Part shown: positions 17,199 to 26,550 of the stretch, piece after piece
Position numbering within the stretch: position 1 is the first letter of the stretch
Layout of the letters: every line of letters starts with the position of its first letter
Source of the DNA: Aliiroseovarius sp. F47248L
GTDB taxonomy: Bacteria > Pseudomonadota > Alphaproteobacteria > Rhodobacterales > Rhodobacteraceae
Direction: 5' to 3'
NCBI RefSeq assembly: GCF_023016085.1
Contig: NZ_JALKBF010000001.1
Coordinates: 248,001 to 312,000, forward strand
DNA: 64,000 bases
The notes under the pieces: model-generated
The model's database searches: none
What the model was told of the DNA's origin: nothing
Seen by the model: only the letters and a program-made list of their open reading frames with translations
Translations under genes and position numbers: made by a program

Positions 17199-18542
17199 GT
17201 GGTTGACAAACTATTCGGGACCGATGGCGTGCGCGGGCTGGCGAACAGTTGGCCGATGACCGCTGAGATGGCGTTGAGACTGGGCGCGGCCGCTGGCCGC
17301 CACTTTCGCCGAGATGGGTTGAACGGTCACCGGGTCGTCATCGGCAAGGACACGCGATTGTCGGGCTATATGCTGGAAAATGCGCTGACCGCGGGTTTGA
17401 CCTCGACCGGGATGAACGTGTTGTTGCTTGGTCCAGTGCCCACCCCTGCCGTGGGGCGATTGACCCATTCGATGCGTGCGGATCTGGGGATCATGATTTC
17501 TGCGTCGCACAACCCCTATCATGACAATGGCATTAAATTCTTCGGCCCCGACGGGTTTAAGTTGTCGGACGAAGATGAGGCGGACATCGAAAGCCTTGTG
17601 CATCATGGTGTCGAACCTGTGCAAAACCAGAATATTGGACGCGCCAAGCGGATCGATGAAGGTCGGATGCGCTATACCGAATACCTCAAAACCACCTTCC
17701 CGGAAAACAAGCGTCTGACCGGAATCAAGGTCGTGATCGACTGCGCAAATGGCGCCGCTTATCGAACTGCGCCGGAAACTCTTTGGGAACTGGGGGCCGA
17801 GATCGTTCCGGTGGGCGTGGCACCCGATGGCACCAATATCAACAAAGGGTGCGGATCGACCGATACAGCTTTGGCCGCGCGGACTGTTGTCGAAACCGGG
17901 GCCGATCTGGGCATCTGTCTGGATGGTGACGCCGACCGCATCATGATCATTGATGAAAAAGGACAGGTTGCAGACGGCGACCAGATCATGGGCTTGTTCG
18001 CAAGCCATTGGGCGCGCGAGGGGCGATTGAAGGGCGGCACACTGGTCGCGACCGTGATGTCGAACCTTGGGCTAGAACGGTTCATGACAGCGCAAGGACT
18101 AGACCTATTGCGCACCAAAGTTGGTGACCGGCATGTCGTGGAAGCAATGCGTGCGGGGGGTTACAATCTGGGTGGCGAGCAGTCCGGCCATATCGTGATG
18201 ACCGATTTCGCGACGACCGGCGATGGTCTGTTGGCAGGCATTCAGTTTCTTGCCTGTATGATTGAAACCGGCAAACCTGCATCCGAGCTGTGCAAGGTGT
18301 TCGACACTGTGCCGCAGCTTCTAAAAAATGTCCGCTATTCCGCGGGGCAAACGCCACTTGAGGCAGACAGTGTGAAAGCCGTTATTTCGGACGCCGAGAC
18401 GAAACTGAACGGTCAAGGGCGTTTATTGATCCGCAAGTCGGGCACGGAACCCCTGATCCGTGTCATGGCAGAATGCGAAGATGACGTATTGCTGACCGAA
18501 GTTGTCGACGGCATCGTGGCCGAGGTCGAGGCGGCGGGTTAA
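17199..18542 (+). CDS. glmM: Phosphoglucosamine mutase
   Basis: 447 residues; isomerises glucosamine-6-phosphate to glucosamine-1-phosphate for UDP-GlcNAc, peptidoglycan and LPS. '[12 protein letters not shown]' opens the protein, the phosphoserine loop is '[17 protein letters not shown]' (about residue 100), the metal loop is '[11 protein letters not shown]' (about 243), and the C-terminal phosphate-binding loop is '[13 protein letters not shown]'. It starts with GTG at 17199, three bases after folP, with AGAGAG upstream. Linkage of folP and glmM is common in bacteria. Length is exactly usual. Confidence 0.96.
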   Translation: MVDKLFGTDGVRGLANSWPMTAEMALRLGAAAGRHFRRDGLNGHRVVIGKDTRLSGYMLENALTAGLTSTGMNVLLLGPVPTPAVGRLTHSMRADLGIMISASHNPYHDNGIKFFGPDGFKLSDEDEADIESLVHHGVEPVQNQNIGRAKRIDEGRMRYTEYLKTTFPENKRLTGIKVVIDCANGAAYRTAPETLWELGAEIVPVGVAPDGTNINKGCGSTDTALAARTVVETGADLGICLDGDADRIMIIDEKGQVADGDQIMGLFASHWAREGRLKGGTLVATVMSNLGLERFMTAQGLDLLRTKVGDRHVVEAMRAGGYNLGGEQSGHIVMTDFATTGDGLLAGIQFLACMIETGKPASELCKVFDTVPQLLKNVRYSAGQTPLEADSVKAVISDAETKLNGQGRLLIRKSGTEPLIRVMAECEDDVLLTEVVDGIVAEVEAAG

Positions 18543-18555
18543 GCCGCGTCGCCCA

Positions 18556-19104
18556 TCAGTTGGCCGGTTGCGTCAATAGCGTCGGTGTTAGAAACACAAC
18601 CAATTCGTCGCGAGTAGCAAAAGATCGACCTACCCTTGTTCTGAACAAGCGCCCGACTCCGGGAAGATTGCGCAATCGTAACGGTTTGGGGCGCTTCTTG
18701 ATCTGCCACTCGGTGTCATTGTGGGTGACGCTGCAAAGGTTGGGCAAAGGGCTTGGCGCAATCGAGTCGATTGCCAGAACGCTACCGTATAAGTAAACAT
18801 CACCTGCTGGCTTTGCGGTTTTGATCCGGGTTTCCAGCGGTTGACGCAAAACACCCTTTCCCAGTGAATTCAACAGCGATCCCCGAACCGGATAGTGATG
18901 CATCTCGCGGTTCAACTGCCAACCAATTGGCCGGCCCTCGATCAGCGACAAAAGAACCGTAGGCCGCACTGTGCGGCCAGAAAATCTGAATTCAATGTGA
19001 CTGGTTAAAGCACGCCGGTCGCGATCTTTGATCGTGGCATTCCCGATTGCCGGTGAAAAAAGTGTGCTCGCAACTGCGCCGGATATAAGTTGACGACGAT
19101 CCAT
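18556..19104 (-). CDS. Exported protein carrying only a secretin-like C-terminal tail
   Basis: 182 residues. The N-terminus 'DRRQLISGAVAST' with a following hydrophobic run to about residue 24 looks like a Tat or Sec signal. The middle has no family I recognise. The end, 'LRNLPGVGRLFRTRVG' then 'RDELVVFLTPTLL', closely resembles the C-terminal lip/beta signature of type II/IV pilus secretins, but the N-domains and most of the gate are absent. It may be a small outer-membrane or periplasmic protein derived from a secretin. ATG 19104 has GGAGG eight bases upstream; a longer start at 19134 is less likely. It converges on glmM. Confidence 0.6.
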   Translation of the reverse strand: MDRRQLISGAVASTLFSPAIGNATIKDRDRRALTSHIEFRFSGRTVRPTVLLSLIEGRPIGWQLNREMHHYPVRGSLLNSLGKGVLRQPLETRIKTAKPAGDVYLYGSVLAIDSIAPSPLPNLCSVTHNDTEWQIKKRPKPLRLRNLPGVGRLFRTRVGRSFATRDELVVFLTPTLLTQPAN

Positions 19105-19130
19105 GTGATTTCCTCCCCTCATACATTCTA

Positions 19131-19143
19131 GCACAAATTGTGC
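19131..19143. promoter_or_regulatory. Palindrome upstream of the secretin-tail gene
   Basis: GCACAA-A-TTGTGC is a perfect 13-base palindrome 27 bases upstream of the start at 19104 and 14 bases past the DMT transporter stop. Position fits an operator; no regulator is linked. Confidence 0.4.
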
Positions 19144-19156
19144 GAATACTGGGGCT

Positions 19157-20059
19157 TCAGGTGGAGAATAACATTCTACGCAGGCTAAACCATTGACTGA
19201 CGGCCAGTCCTGTCAGGATCATTGCCAGGGCAACAAAGAAGCGCAGGGGCAACGCCTCGGCCAAGACCCAAGCTCCGAACACCATTGACCAAACGGGCAC
19301 CTGATAGTTCACCAACGTCATGAAAACGGATCCCGCGCTGCGGATGATCGAAACTCTTAGCAACGTTGCAAGTGCTGTCGGAACCAGCCCCAATGCGATG
19401 ATCGCAAACCCGGATCGTGAACCTGACCACCCAGGCACACCTTCCGTTGCAAGCATTATTGGCAACAGGACGACAGACCCCACGACCAGTGTCAGTGCGG
19501 CCAGAGTGACCGGGTCGACCGGTGGGCAGCGCCGTGTGAAAATGGAGGCAATAGAATAACACAGCGCGGCGCCGATACAGGCCAGTTGGGCCAGCGGTTC
19601 GGCGCCTTGGCCAAGCTGTGCCAAACCCGGCCCAATCAGCACCAAAGCCCCGCAAAACCCCAATGAGACGCCGATGAATTTTCGTGAATTCAACGGCTCG
19701 TCCGAGAAGAAATGTGCAAGCGGCAACACCATCAATGGGATGGCGGCCATGGACAATCCGGCAAAAGCAGACGGCACGAATTGTTGCCCCCAACTCAGTA
19801 GAACGAAAGGCAGGGCCGTCGACAGCAGACCAATCCAGAAGATGTAGCTCCACAATGTGCGGTTCCAACGCGGAAAGCTGCGCCCAGTGGCGATCATCGC
19901 AGCCAACAGCGCGACCGCGCCCAGCGTCGTGCGGGCGGTTGCGACGGTCACGGGGCCATAGCCTTCCAGAGCGATGGACACGACCATGAAGGTTGCGCCC
20001 CAGATCAGGCCAAGAACGATAACGCCGCCCCAATCAAGACGGGAGGGATTGTCTGTCAT
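19157..20059 (-). CDS. DMT-superfamily (EamA) permease
   Basis: 300 residues with ten predicted membrane segments forming two EamA repeats: 'GVIVLGLIWGATFMVVSIAL' opens the first and 'VMTLVNYQVPVWSMVFGAWVL'-like sequence marks the second. Such proteins export amino acids or other small metabolites; the substrate is unknown. I use the ATG at 20059; an in-frame TTG nine bases earlier (20068) is possible because AGGA lies just before it. It is divergent from the ArsR-SRPBCC pair, and the shared 78-base region carries two inverted repeats, so ArsR may control it as well. Confidence 0.88.
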   Translation of the reverse strand: MTDNPSRLDWGGVIVLGLIWGATFMVVSIALEGYGPVTVATARTTLGAVALLAAMIATGRSFPRWNRTLWSYIFWIGLLSTALPFVLLSWGQQFVPSAFAGLSMAAIPLMVLPLAHFFSDEPLNSRKFIGVSLGFCGALVLIGPGLAQLGQGAEPLAQLACIGAALCYSIASIFTRRCPPVDPVTLAALTLVVGSVVLLPIMLATEGVPGWSGSRSGFAIIALGLVPTALATLLRVSIIRSAGSVFMTLVNYQVPVWSMVFGAWVLAEALPLRFFVALAMILTGLAVSQWFSLRRMLFST

Positions 20060-20112
20060 GTATTCCAAATATCCTGTGAAGTTTACGATGTCATCCGATG
20101 AAATTGAATATT

Positions 20113-20147
20113 CGTAAGTTTTAGCTTACGGTAAGTAATGACTTACC
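20113..20147. promoter_or_regulatory. Twin inverted repeats, predicted ArsR operators
   Basis: CGTAAG-N6-CTTACG at 20113-20130 is followed immediately by GGTAAG-N6-CTTACC at 20130-20147. The centres are 17 bases apart and the second repeat contains the ATG (20138) of the ArsR gene. Both share the core STAAG-N6-CTTAS, the layout of a dimer-binding site. Confidence 0.65.
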
Positions 20148-20452
20148 AAGAATCACTTGCCGCACTCGCGGACCCCACTCGACGACAGATATTTGAAGCG
20201 CTCGCGGACGCACCGCGACCAGTTGGAGAATTGGCGCAAAGTATGCCCGTCAGCCGCCCAGCTGTGTCACAGCACTTAAAGGTGTTGTCGGGTGCGGGTC
20301 TGGTTATGTGCCGCGTGGAAGGAGCGCGCCGAATATATGCGGTGCGCCCGGAAGGGATTGCACAACTGCGGATGTGGCTGGACCGGCATTGGGCCAATGT
20401 CATGGATCGTTTTGCTGAAGAAATTAACCGAAAGGACGGCTTAGATGACTGA
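20138..20452 (+). CDS. ArsR-family transcriptional regulator
   Basis: 104 residues, a single winged helix-turn-helix domain: 'LAALADPTRRQIFEAL' opens it, 'SRPAVSQHLKVLSGAGLV' is the recognition helix, and 'RRIYAVRPEGIAQLRMWLD' is the wing. There are no metal-binding cysteines, so it is not an arsenic sensor. This subgroup is typically paired with a downstream SRPBCC (AHSA1) gene, as here, where the two overlap by eight bases. Its start codon lies inside an inverted repeat, which suggests autorepression. Confidence 0.88.
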   Translation: MTYQESLAALADPTRRQIFEALADAPRPVGELAQSMPVSRPAVSQHLKVLSGAGLVMCRVEGARRIYAVRPEGIAQLRMWLDRHWANVMDRFAEEINRKDGLDD

Positions 20453-20900
20453 TCCAATTGTGAAAACAGTGGACGTAGCCTGTGACCCCGATCAAGCATT
20501 TGATGTATTCGTGAACCAGACCTCGTCGTGGTGGCCGCTTGATGGTCACGCAGTATCTGCTGGTCAGGGCGAAGCGGCGCTTGCGGTTACTATTGAGCCG
20601 CGCGTAGGTGGCGCAGTCTTTGAAACCATGTTCGATGGTACTCGCACCGATTGGGGTAAGGTGTTGGAGTTTGTCACCGGTCGCAAACTCGCCATGACTT
20701 GGCATCCGGGCAATAATGCAGATGCGCCGACTCGTGTCGATGTGGCGTTCGAAAGGCTGGGTAAAGGTGCAACACGCGTGACCCTGACCCATTCCGGTTG
20801 GGAGGCTTGGGGAGAAAATGCCGAAGCACGGCGCGGCAGCTATGATGGTGGCTGGGACAATGTTTTTGGAAACTGCTACGTCGGAGCGTTTGCAGATTGA
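20445..20900 (+). CDS. SRPBCC / AHSA1-domain protein
   Basis: 151 residues, one START-like hydrophobic-ligand fold. 'TVDVACDPDQAFDVFVNQTSSWWPL' and 'EPRVGGAVFETMFDGTRTDWGKV' followed by 'LTHSGWEAWGE' match the activator of Hsp90 ATPase homologue 1-like family, common in bacteria with unknown ligands. It overlaps the ArsR gene and is surely co-transcribed. The ligand and role are unknown; the pairing suggests a stress- or ligand-responsive unit. A strong terminator follows. Confidence 0.82.
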   Translation: MTDPIVKTVDVACDPDQAFDVFVNQTSSWWPLDGHAVSAGQGEAALAVTIEPRVGGAVFETMFDGTRTDWGKVLEFVTGRKLAMTWHPGNNADAPTRVDVAFERLGKGATRVTLTHSGWEAWGENAEARRGSYDGGWDNVFGNCYVGAFAD

Positions 20901-20906
20901 ACCACG

Positions 20907-20936
20907 AAAAAGGGCGGCACAAATGGCCGCCCTTTT
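20907..20936. terminator. Bidirectional Rho-independent terminator
   Basis: AAAAGGGCGGC (20908-20918) and GCCGCCCTTTT (20926-20936) form a perfect stem with a seven-base loop. A-run and T-run on opposite sides serve both the SRPBCC gene (+) and ilvC (-). Confidence 0.9.
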
Positions 20937-20953
20937 GCTGACAATTGCCAGAT

Positions 20954-22113
<1,160 letters not shown>

Positions 22114-22115
<2 letters not shown>

Positions 22116-22569
22116 GCTAGATGACGCAGATAGACGTATTCTTAGACAAATGCAGGCCGATCCCTCCATGGCCCTGCCAGACCTTGCCGAGCTTACGGGC
22201 ATGTCCACATCGCGACTGGCGCGCCGGATCGAGCGGTTGCGGGATCAGAATATACTGCGAGGTCCGCGCGCCATCATCAATTGGCGTGCGCTGGGCTACG
22301 CGGTCGAAGTCAGCCTGCGCATCACGTTGGACAAGACGCAAACCCGCGCGTTTGACGACTTTATCGCCGCAGCGCGTGACATTCGCGAGGTGATCGAGAT
22401 TCAAACCTTTCTGGGTCGAGTTGATCTGCGCCTTTCCGTCATCGCCCGCGACATGGCGCATTATCAGGCAATCTATCGCGACCAGCTCCTGTCGCTGCCT
22501 CATATCGCGGATATCGAAGCCCTGATGCATGTGGCTCGGATCAAATCAGATGAGGCTTTACCGCTGTGA
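22114..22569 (+). CDS. Lrp/AsnC-family transcriptional regulator (first of tandem pair)
   Basis: 151 residues: an N-terminal helix-turn-helix ('LDDADRRILRQMQADPSM', 'MSTSRLARRIERLRDQNIL') and a C-terminal RAM ligand-binding domain ('VIEIQTFLGRVDLRLSVIARDMAHY'). Such proteins form octamers and sense amino acids. It ends in a four-base overlap (GTGA) with a second Lrp gene of identical length, and the class V aminotransferase follows. It is divergent from ilvC. Targets may be itself, ilvC or the aminotransferase. Confidence 0.9.
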
Positions 22570-23021
22570 TTGAACTCGACGATATCGACCGCGCCTTGTT
22601 GCGGGCATTGTCACAAGATGCGACCCAATCGGCGGGCGCGTTGGGGCGCGATGTCGGGCTGAGCCAACCCGCCACATGGCGGCGGATCAAACGACTGACC
22701 GACAATGGCATCATTGCAGGGCGGCGGCTGGATCTGGATCGCGAGGCTCTGGGCTTTGGCGTGGCGGTTTTTCTGGGTATCAAGCTGGCAACCAAGGGAC
22801 GCGTTGGTCTGGAAGATTTTGAACGTGCAGTGTCGGCCATCCCCGAAGTTCAGACGGTTGAACATGTGTTAGGGATGTATGATTACCGCCTGCGCGTGGT
22901 GGCCCGCGACATTGCTGATTTCGAACGGGTATTAAGGCGCCGGATAATGACGCTTCCCGGTGTTGGGGATGTTGAGGCTAATGTGCTTTTGTCTGAAGAA
23001 CGCCGGATGGGGCCGATTTGA
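22566..23021 (+). CDS. Lrp/AsnC-family transcriptional regulator (second of tandem pair)
   Basis: 151 residues starting at GTG 22566, inside the previous stop. 'LDDIDRALLRALSQDATQSAG' and 'LSQPATWRRIKRLTDNGII' form the DNA-binding domain; 'VQTVEHVLGMYDYRLRVVARDIADF' is the RAM domain. The two tandem proteins are clearly different in sequence (their ligand pockets differ), so this is an old duplication rather than a recent one. They might form mixed oligomers. The class V aminotransferase begins 67 bases downstream. Confidence 0.9.
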   Translation: MIELDDIDRALLRALSQDATQSAGALGRDVGLSQPATWRRIKRLTDNGIIAGRRLDLDREALGFGVAVFLGIKLATKGRVGLEDFERAVSAIPEVQTVEHVLGMYDYRLRVVARDIADFERVLRRRIMTLPGVGDVEANVLLSEERRMGPI

Positions 23022-23088
23022 TGCCTTCCAAACCGGACCAATTTGGGTCACGGTGAATCCAACCTGGAACCTATGACCGGAGCCTGCC

Positions 23089-24216
23089 ATGAAAGCCCTT
23101 TTGCCTGATATCGACCCAGATGGGATGCTTGAATTTTCAGTTGTTTTCACCGACCGGTCGCTGAACCATATGTCCAAAGCCTTTCAGGGCGTGATGAACG
23201 ATATCTCGGCCACAATGAAAGAGGTCTACAATGCTGATGCCGCCGCGGTCGTGCCCGGTGGCGGCACCTATGCGATGGAAGCCGTCGCACGTCAGTTCGC
23301 CACTGGCAAGCGCGTCATGGTCATCCGCAACGGCTTCTTTTCCTTCCGGTGGAGCCAGATTTTCGAGATGGGATCGATCCCGTCAGACGAAACCGTGATG
23401 AAGGCCCGCCGCGTCGGCAATGCGCCCGACGCCCCCTTCGCCCCCGCCCCGATTGACGAGGTGGTGGCCCGCATCAAGGATGAACGCCCTGAGGTGGTCT
23501 TTGCCCCACATGTGGAAACCGCCAGCGGCATGATCCTGCCGGATGACTATTTGAAAGCCGTTGCGGACGCCGTGCATTCGGTCGGCGGCATCTTCGTGCT
23601 GGATTGCATCGCGTCCGGTTGCGCTTGGGTTGATATGAAAGTCACGGGCGTCGATGTGCTGATCTCAGCCCCACAAAAGGGGTGGTCGGCGCAACCCTCG
23701 GCCGGGCTTGTGATGATGAATGAAAACGCCCGCGATCTGGCGAAACAGGCGACCTCGACTTCGTTCGCGGTAGACCTGGGCAAATGGCTTTCTATCATGG
23801 AGGCGTATGAGAGCGGAGGCCATGCCTACCACGCGACGATGCCCACGGATGCCCTGCGCGCCTTCCGCGACACGATGCTGGAGACCAAGGAATACGGCTT
23901 TGACAAACTTCGCGAGGCACAGTGGGAACAGGGTCGTCGGGTGCGAGAGCTGCTGGCGTCTAAGGGGATCAAATCGGTGGCGGCGGATGGGTTCACCGCG
24001 CCGGGGGTCGTCGTGGCCTACACGTCCGACCCGGATATCAAGGCGGGCAAGCCCTTTGCGGCCGAAGGGGTGCAAATCGCTGCGGGCGTACCGTTGATGT
24101 GCGACGAGGGCGACGACTATTCCAGCTTCCGTCTGGGGCTGTTTGGCCTCGACAAGCTTTATGACGTGGACGCGAGCGTTGCCCGTCTGGATGAGGTTCT
24201 TTCGAAAGTTCTGTAG
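23089..24216 (+). CDS. Class V aminotransferase (alanine/serine-glyoxylate type)
   Basis: 375 residues, a PLP-dependent fold type I enzyme. 'VVPGGGTYAMEAVARQF' (about 54-70) is the cofactor phosphate loop, 'VFVLDCIASGCAWVDMKVTGVDVL'-like sequence carries the aspartate (about 173), and the PLP lysine is in 'ISAPQKGWSAQPSAG' (about residue 196). The family includes alanine-glyoxylate and serine-glyoxylate aminotransferases, which detoxify glyoxylate or supply serine; the exact substrate cannot be fixed. Linkage to two Lrp regulators suggests amino-acid-dependent control. It converges on a small membrane-protein gene 17 bases away. Confidence 0.82.
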   Translation: MKALLPDIDPDGMLEFSVVFTDRSLNHMSKAFQGVMNDISATMKEVYNADAAAVVPGGGTYAMEAVARQFATGKRVMVIRNGFFSFRWSQIFEMGSIPSDETVMKARRVGNAPDAPFAPAPIDEVVARIKDERPEVVFAPHVETASGMILPDDYLKAVADAVHSVGGIFVLDCIASGCAWVDMKVTGVDVLISAPQKGWSAQPSAGLVMMNENARDLAKQATSTSFAVDLGKWLSIMEAYESGGHAYHATMPTDALRAFRDTMLETKEYGFDKLREAQWEQGRRVRELLASKGIKSVAADGFTAPGVVVAYTSDPDIKAGKPFAAEGVQIAAGVPLMCDEGDDYSSFRLGLFGLDKLYDVDASVARLDEVLSKVL

Positions 24217-24233
24217 CCGTGAATGCGCGGGCG

Positions 24234-24434
24234 TCAGCCTTTGCCGCCCGCCATCATGATCAGCAATAGGTAGATCACCGGAACCGTGGCAACTGCAACC
24301 AGCCCAACTCCGGTCAGGCCCATTGTCAGAAAACCAAGCACAAGTGCCAACACAATCGCGCCGAAAATACCGAAAGTGATTTTCTCTGCACGCGCTTCGG
24401 CGGCTTTTTGTTCGGGGGTTTGCTGGGTCGTCAT
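24234..24434 (-). CDS. Small two-helix membrane protein, unknown function
   Basis: 66 residues. A charged N-terminus ('TPEQKAAEARAEKI') is followed by two hydrophobic segments (about 21-40 and 42-62) and a short 'AGGKG' tail. I recognise no family. ATG 24434 is chosen because CAGGAG lies eight bases upstream. It is transcribed away from ubiH-type genes on the same strand, about 100 bases after the end of the hydroxylase gene, separated by a probable terminator. Codon use looks normal, so it is probably real. Confidence 0.65.
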   Translation of the reverse strand: MTTQQTPEQKAAEARAEKITFGIFGAIVLALVLGFLTMGLTGVGLVAVATVPVIYLLLIMMAGGKG

Positions 24435-24484
24435 GTCTGTATCTCCTGTTCGCGAGTTCGTATGGGTATCCTTCGCACGCACAG

Positions 24485-24520
24485 AAAAAAACATGCGACA
24501 ATCCGGCTGTGCGTCGGCAT
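24485..24520 (-). terminator. Probable terminator after the UbiH-type gene
   Basis: Read on the minus strand, ATGCCGAC (24520-24513) pairs with GTCGCAT (24499-24493) with one bulged base, followed by TTTTTTT. It begins 14 bases after the stop of the hydroxylase gene. Confidence 0.5.
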
Positions 24521-24533
24521 GCCGCAGCTTACA

Positions 24534-25733
24534 TTATTTTGGTCCCAACCCGGCACGCATCACACGTTTGCGCATCGGGGCCACATCATGCACCGCTTTC
24601 AGCCCGATCAGCCGCACCGCCTGCATGACCCCATCCCCTGACTGGGTAACACGATTGAATAGGTCAATCACGCGTGCCCTCCGTGCGATATCGTTGGTGC
24701 GAGCTTTGGTATAGGCCTGCATCATCGCAGCATCACCCAGCGCATCTGGGGCTGTCTCGGCTGCGTCCAGCAATGCGATCACGTCATTCAGTGATGTGTT
24801 CAACCCCTGCGCGCCGATGGGAGGTAGAGCATGCGCGGCCTCGGCTACCACAGCAATACGACCAGATGTCAGTTGATCAGCTGTCTGGGTAATGATTGGC
24901 CAAGCTGAACGATGACCTTGCAGGTGCATTCGCCCCAGAAGTCCAGTTGAGCGTGTGTGCATCACATCCTCGAACTCAGCGACGGGCATGTTCATCAGCT
25001 CGACCGCGCGTGGCCCTTTATTCATCCAAACAATTGCCGATGCATTCTGACCGTCAATGTCAGGCAAAGGCACTATGGTGAACGGGCCGCCCTCGTTATA
25101 GATCTCGGTGGAAATGTTGTCGTGCGGCAGATCATGCGTGACCGTGAAGGCTAGAGATTTCTGCCCATACCGTGTGGTCGAGACAGATATCCCCGCCGCC
25201 TCGCGCAGGGGCGAGAATTTACCATCCGCCGCTATTCCCACCCGGGCACGGATGACGTCGCCATTGGTCAATGTCACGATAATTTCGCCGGTCCGCTGGA
25301 CGAGCGACCGAAAGCCGGTGCCATAAAGTGCTTTGATCCGCGGCTCGTCTTGCAAGTAGCCCCAGATTTCGCGTCGCACGACCCAGTTCATCAGGTTCCA
25401 GCCAAAGGGTTCACTGCCCACGTCATCGGACTGAAACACCCGGCGATCACGAATTTCTGGTGACCAGCCGACCGTGTCGATCACGGCCAGTTGGTCCAAA
25501 GGCTTCGCATGAGCCTCTAATAGGGGCCACAATCCGATCCGGTCAAACAATTGACGTGCAGGCTGCAAGAACGCGGTAGAGCGCAGATCGGACCTGTTGT
25601 CGTCAGCGGTGACAACAGGTGTGAACGGGTCGGCCATGATGACTTTAAACCCGGCCTCGGCAAAGGCGGCCGCGGTCACTTGCCCGGCAATGCCGCCACC
25701 TGAGATGAAGATATCAGCGCTGTGGTCCGTCAT
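24534..25733 (-). CDS. UbiH/UbiF/Coq6-family FAD-dependent hydroxylase
   Basis: 399 residues, class A flavoprotein monooxygenase, most likely one of the ring hydroxylases of ubiquinone synthesis. 'DIFISGGGIAGQVTAAAFAEAG' is the FAD ADP-binding loop; 'IAADGKFSPLREAAGI' is the DG motif (about 165-180); 'EAAHALPPIGAQGLNTSLNDV' (about 285-305) is the family signature. In most UbiH proteins that block begins 'GDAAH'; here it reads 'AEAAH', so the aspartate is Glu. Three bases separate it from the nucleotidase gene upstream, so the two form an operon. Confidence 0.85.
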   Translation of the reverse strand: MTDHSADIFISGGGIAGQVTAAAFAEAGFKVIMADPFTPVVTADDNRSDLRSTAFLQPARQLFDRIGLWPLLEAHAKPLDQLAVIDTVGWSPEIRDRRVFQSDDVGSEPFGWNLMNWVVRREIWGYLQDEPRIKALYGTGFRSLVQRTGEIIVTLTNGDVIRARVGIAADGKFSPLREAAGISVSTTRYGQKSLAFTVTHDLPHDNISTEIYNEGGPFTIVPLPDIDGQNASAIVWMNKGPRAVELMNMPVAEFEDVMHTRSTGLLGRMHLQGHRSAWPIITQTADQLTSGRIAVVAEAAHALPPIGAQGLNTSLNDVIALLDAAETAPDALGDAAMMQAYTKARTNDIARRARVIDLFNRVTQSGDGVMQAVRLIGLKAVHDVAPMRKRVMRAGLGPK

Positions 25734-25736
25734 GGC

Positions 25737-26411
25737 TCATTCCTTTGGGTCGGCTGGGAAGGCGGCATCGACAAGCTGGCGCAGGAATGTGGTCAGGTTG
25801 TCGGTGTGGTGGTGAATATGATTGGCATGGATCGCATCTGGCGCGACGTGAACGGTACGCATTCCCAACGCATGTGGAACGGCAAGGTTGCGGGGATCGT
25901 CTTCGAACATCGCGGCAATTTCTGGTGCCAGCCCATCGCGGGCGAAGACACGGTCGAATGCCGCACGATCAGGTTTGGGATGAAAATCTGCATGTTCGAC
26001 ACCGTAAACCGCATCAAACAGCTCGACCAATCCGCGCGCGGCAAGCACCCGTTCAGCATAGGGGGCTGAGCCATTGGTATAGACGATCTTGCGACCGGGC
26101 AGCGCACGGATATGGTCGGCCAGAGCCGGGTCAACCTCGAGATGGTCCATCGAAATATCGTGGACATCGTGTAGGTAAGGCGTGGGATCCACCCCGTGTT
26201 CGCGCATCAGGCCAGCAAGCGTGGTGCCGTATGTCTTCCAATAGTGTTGACGCAGGCGGTTAGCTTCGTGTCGATCCACACGCAGTTCTTGCATCACCCA
26301 GTTGGTCATTCGGATCTCGATCTGATCGAACAGTCGCGCGTGGGGAGGGTACAGCGTGTTGTCTAGGTCAAAAACCCAGGCGCTGACGTGAGAAAAATGA
26401 TCTTTCACCAT
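25737..26411 (-). CDS. Pyrimidine 5'-nucleotidase (HAD family)
   Basis: 224 residues, haloacid dehalogenase fold. Motif I 'VFDLDNTLYPPHARLF' (about 13-28) holds the two catalytic aspartates, motif II is 'VYTNGSAPYAERVL', motif III the lysine in 'FHPKPDRAAF', and motif IV 'MFEDDPRNL'. 'DNTLYP' and the cap sequence match the SDT1/YjjG-like pyrimidine 5'-nucleotidase subgroup, which dephosphorylates UMP/CMP and related nucleotides. The C-terminus is rich in His ('HANHIHHHTDN'), possibly incidental. It heads a two-gene operon with the UbiH-type hydroxylase. Confidence 0.85.
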   Translation of the reverse strand: MVKDHFSHVSAWVFDLDNTLYPPHARLFDQIEIRMTNWVMQELRVDRHEANRLRQHYWKTYGTTLAGLMREHGVDPTPYLHDVHDISMDHLEVDPALADHIRALPGRKIVYTNGSAPYAERVLAARGLVELFDAVYGVEHADFHPKPDRAAFDRVFARDGLAPEIAAMFEDDPRNLAVPHALGMRTVHVAPDAIHANHIHHHTDNLTTFLRQLVDAAFPADPKE

Positions 26412-26550
26412 AGCGAGACGCTACCGTTCTTGACAGGCAGAGGAAAGGGGAAGGCGACAATTTCGGGTAGGCTGCGACAGTGTGTGGCCCGGTTCGTGTT
26501 TGCTTTGATCAATAGTGCATGGTTAGGTAACGCAGTGAATTGCCCGAAGG

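Noticed and set aside
26505..26525. TTTGATCAATAG as an FNR-type box before the GntR gene
   Set aside because: It lacks the TTGAT-N4-ATCAA spacing; only an inner palindrome TTGATCAA is present.
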